Shown here piece after piece: positions 62,567-64,000 of a stretch of DNA of 64,000 nucleotides. Numbering within the stretch: position 1 is the stretch's first letter; each line of letters begins with the position of its first letter. A program made the position numbers and the translations under genes. The notes under the pieces were generated by a model. The model ran no database searches, was not told the DNA's origin, and saw only the letters and a list, made by a program, of their open reading frames with translations. Where the stretch lies: contig NZ_SDVA01000010.1 in the NCBI RefSeq assembly GCF_004153545.1, positions 1-64,000 of the forward strand, given 5' to 3'. This DNA comes from Serinicoccus sediminis. GTDB lineage: Bacteria; Actinomycetota; Actinomycetes; Actinomycetales; Dermatophilaceae.

Positions 62567-62612
62567 GGGTCCAGTGTGACCGAACCCGGGCCCGGGCGCC
62601 CGCGCTCGGCGG

Positions 62613-63269
62613 TCAGGCGCTGCGCCGGTGCCGGGCGAGGGCGTCCAGGTCCCGCTCCGCCCCCTCCGCCTCGACCCGCGCGACCCGCTCGCGCCCGAAG
62701 GCGTGCAGCAGCAGCTCCAGCGGGGCCCCGGTGAGGACCACCGATCCGGTGCCCTCGGGGGGCCGCCGCAGCGGCACCCGCCCGTGCCCCGGTGCGACGG
62801 CGACGACACCGCAGGGCGCCGAGCGGTAGAGCAGGCGGCCGGTGCCGCGCAAGGTCCCCCACAGCTGCTCCTGGGTCGCGGCGGGCAGCGGGGTCGGCTC
62901 CCAGCCCGGCTGCGCCCGGGCCATGTCCTCGAGGTGGATGCTGAGCTCGGCGGTGTTGACCGCACGGTCGACGGCCCGCAGCCGGGTCGGCCACCAGGGT
63001 GCAGGGCCGCCGCGCACCGTCTCGACGAGCTCGTCGAAGGGTCGCCCGGCGGCCCGGTCCTGCAGCCGCTGGGTGTGCCGCTGCAGGGCCGGCACCGGCA
63101 GACCGACGCCGGGGAGCGCGTCGACCCGCGACTCGCGGACCACGAGGTGGCCGAGCAGGTCCCGGACCGTCCACGGGTCGCACAGGGTGGGGGCGTCCGG
63201 GCCGAGCCGGGTGGCGGTGGTCGCGACCAGGTCGCGCAGGACGTCGGGGGAGTGCGGCATACCTGTCAT
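62613..63269 (-). CDS. TIGR03085-family (DinB/maleylpyruvate isomerase-like) protein
   Basis: 218 residues from ATG 63269 (ATG 63260 is an alternative). The metal-binding helical bundle signature is WTVRDLLGHLVVRESRVDAL (His in GHL) with TAELSIHLEDMARAQPGW carrying further His/Asp ligands; FDELVETVRGGPAPWWPTRL is typical of TIGR03085. The C-terminal part has VVLTGAPLELLLHAFGRERV, an SCP2-like segment. Possibly a mycothiol-linked enzyme by family analogy; no substrate evidence. Divergent from the ABC exporter gene. Confidence 0.85.
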   Translation of the reverse strand: MTGMPHSPDVLRDLVATTATRLGPDAPTLCDPWTVRDLLGHLVVRESRVDALPGVGLPVPALQRHTQRLQDRAAGRPFDELVETVRGGPAPWWPTRLRAVDRAVNTAELSIHLEDMARAQPGWEPTPLPAATQEQLWGTLRGTGRLLYRSAPCGVVAVAPGHGRVPLRRPPEGTGSVVLTGAPLELLLHAFGRERVARVEAEGAERDLDALARHRRSA

Positions 63270-63354
63270 CGAACCACGGGAAGGTCTGTCGGGCACGCGT
63301 GGTTGGATGGGTGAGTTCACTCCCTTCCCCCCTCTCCCAGGAGGCCCCTTCTCC

Positions 63355-64000
63355 ATGTCCGCCACTGCCTCCAGCGCGCCGGTGCCCCGTCCTGTCGCGG
63401 ACCGAGCCGTGCTGCGCCGGGGCCTGCGGGTCATCTGGGGCGGGATGGTCGCCCAGAAGCGCCCGGTGGGCGTCGCGGTGGTGGGCTCGGTGCTGTGGGC
63501 CGGGGCGACGGTGGCCACCGCCGGGGCCATCGGCTGGCTGACCTCCGAGGTGGTCGAGCCCGCGGTCGGCGCGCGGCGGATCGAGGCGGCGGGCCTGTGG
63601 ACGATCTTCGGGGTGCTCGTGGCGGTGCTCGTGGTGAACGTCACCGGGGTCATCCTGCGCCGGGTCTACGCCACCGTCGCCGGGTTCAACCTGCAGGCCG
63701 ACTACCGCCAGCGGGTGACCCGCCAGTACCTCCGGCTGCCGCTGTCGTGGCACCACGCCCACCCCTCCGGGCAGCTGCTGTCCAACGCGCACGCGGACGT
63801 GGAGGCCACCTGGCAGGTCTTCAACCCGTTGCCGATGGCGATCGGCGTCATCTTCATGCTCGTCATCGCGGGCACGATGATGGTGCTCGTCGACCCGCTG
63901 CTGGCGATCCTGGGTCTGCTCGTCTTCCCGGGTCTGTTCGCCGCCAACCTGGTCTTCCAGCGGGTCATGTCGCCGCGGATCACCCGGGCCCAGCAGCTGC
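63355..64000 (+). CDS. ABC exporter (membrane + ATPase type), 5' part only
   Basis: The first 215 residues of a gene that runs off the window. ATG 63355 follows AGGAGG (63339-63344). Translation shows an ABC type-1 exporter transmembrane domain: two helices around GVAVVGSVLWAGATVATAGA and TIFGVLVAVLVVNVTGVILR, the coupling segment FNLQADYRQRVTRQYLRLPL, SWHHAHPSGQLLSNAHADVE, and helices 3-4. The ATPase domain must lie beyond position 64000. It is likely a half-transporter of lipid, drug or peptide type; the substrate cannot be inferred. Confidence 0.88.
   Translation, partial: MSATASSAPVPRPVADRAVLRRGLRVIWGGMVAQKRPVGVAVVGSVLWAGATVATAGAIGWLTSEVVEPAVGARRIEAAGLWTIFGVLVAVLVVNVTGVILRRVYATVAGFNLQADYRQRVTRQYLRLPLSWHHAHPSGQLLSNAHADVEATWQVFNPLPMAIGVIFMLVIAGTMMVLVDPLLAILGLLVFPGLFAANLVFQRVMSPRITRAQQL

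Noticed and set aside
62583-62594. CCCGGGCCCGGG palindrome between the FUSC and TIGR03085 genes
   Set aside because: Twelve-base GC-only palindromes are expected by chance at this base composition and there is no supporting promoter or terminator signal.

Overview
The window is about 64 kb of very GC-rich DNA (roughly 73-74% by eye) from an actinobacterial chromosome. Gene content and order point to the order Micrococcales, perhaps the Intrasporangiaceae/Ornithinimicrobiaceae; this taxonomic call is an inference. Supporting signs are the tlyA-nadK-recN-steAB-murJ-pyrG run, the rarA-alaS-ruvX-mltG-aroE-aroC-aroK-aroB-efp-nusB-pyr run, the actinobacterial integration host factor mihF before gmk-rpoZ-coaBC-metK-priA-fmt-rsmB, many GTG starts, and stop/start overlaps of the GTGA or ATGA type at most gene junctions. 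Nearly all genes lie on the + strand, as expected for a long co-oriented housekeeping stretch.

Layout. 1-120: 3' end of a 5S rRNA gene and its terminator. 195-14178: one tightly overlapping housekeeping run (TPR protein, HAD phosphatase, TlyA, NAD kinase, RecN, SteA/SteB, a MraY/WecA-like transferase, MurJ, a GT4 glycosyltransferase, CTP synthase, a Nudix hydrolase). 14301-16574: a sugar porter and an orphan membrane protein. 16677-18726: aspS behind a canonical-looking T-box leader with an Asp (GAC) specifier. 18858-21352: on the - strand, a frameshifted DUF222/HNH endonuclease gene with internal tandem repeats and a GNAT acetyltransferase. 21371-31806: rarA, alaS, ruvX, mltG and the aromatic genes with a prepilin-type peptidase. 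31912-42840: efp, nusB and a complete-looking pyrimidine operon (pyrR, pyrB, pyrC, carA, carB, pyrK-like, degenerate pyrD-like, pyrF) with a PyrR-binding hairpin over the pyrR ribosome site. 42981-50255: mihF, gmk, rpoZ, coaBC, a DUF2243/CtaG membrane pair, metK and priA. 50281-57023: an oligopeptide-type ABC transporter operon. 57030-61368: fmt, rsmB, rpe, pnuC and a PH-like membrane protein. 61409-64000: a FUSC-type membrane protein, a TIGR03085-type protein, and the 5' end of an ABC exporter gene.

How the genes work together. Most of the window is core information processing (tRNA charging and formylation, replication restart, recombination, rRNA methylation), envelope construction (SteA/SteB, MurJ, MltG, lipid-linked sugar transfer) and nucleotide, aromatic, CoA and NAD biosynthesis. 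Regulation visible in the sequence includes an RNA-based amino-acid sensor for aspS, PyrR-mediated control of pyr genes, TAGACT/TAGAGT/TAGGCT-type -10 elements (several placed so that the mRNA would be leaderless), and two near-identical TGACGT-type palindromes before the sugar porter and the peptide transporter.

The most noteworthy items are the aspS T-box, a dispersed octamer (GGCATACC/GGTATGCC, 16 exact copies found by eye in all reading frames and outside genes), the single-base frameshift in the HNH gene, the catalytically degenerate PyrD-like protein inside the pyr operon, and a DppB-like permease carrying about 200 extra, mostly membrane-spanning residues.
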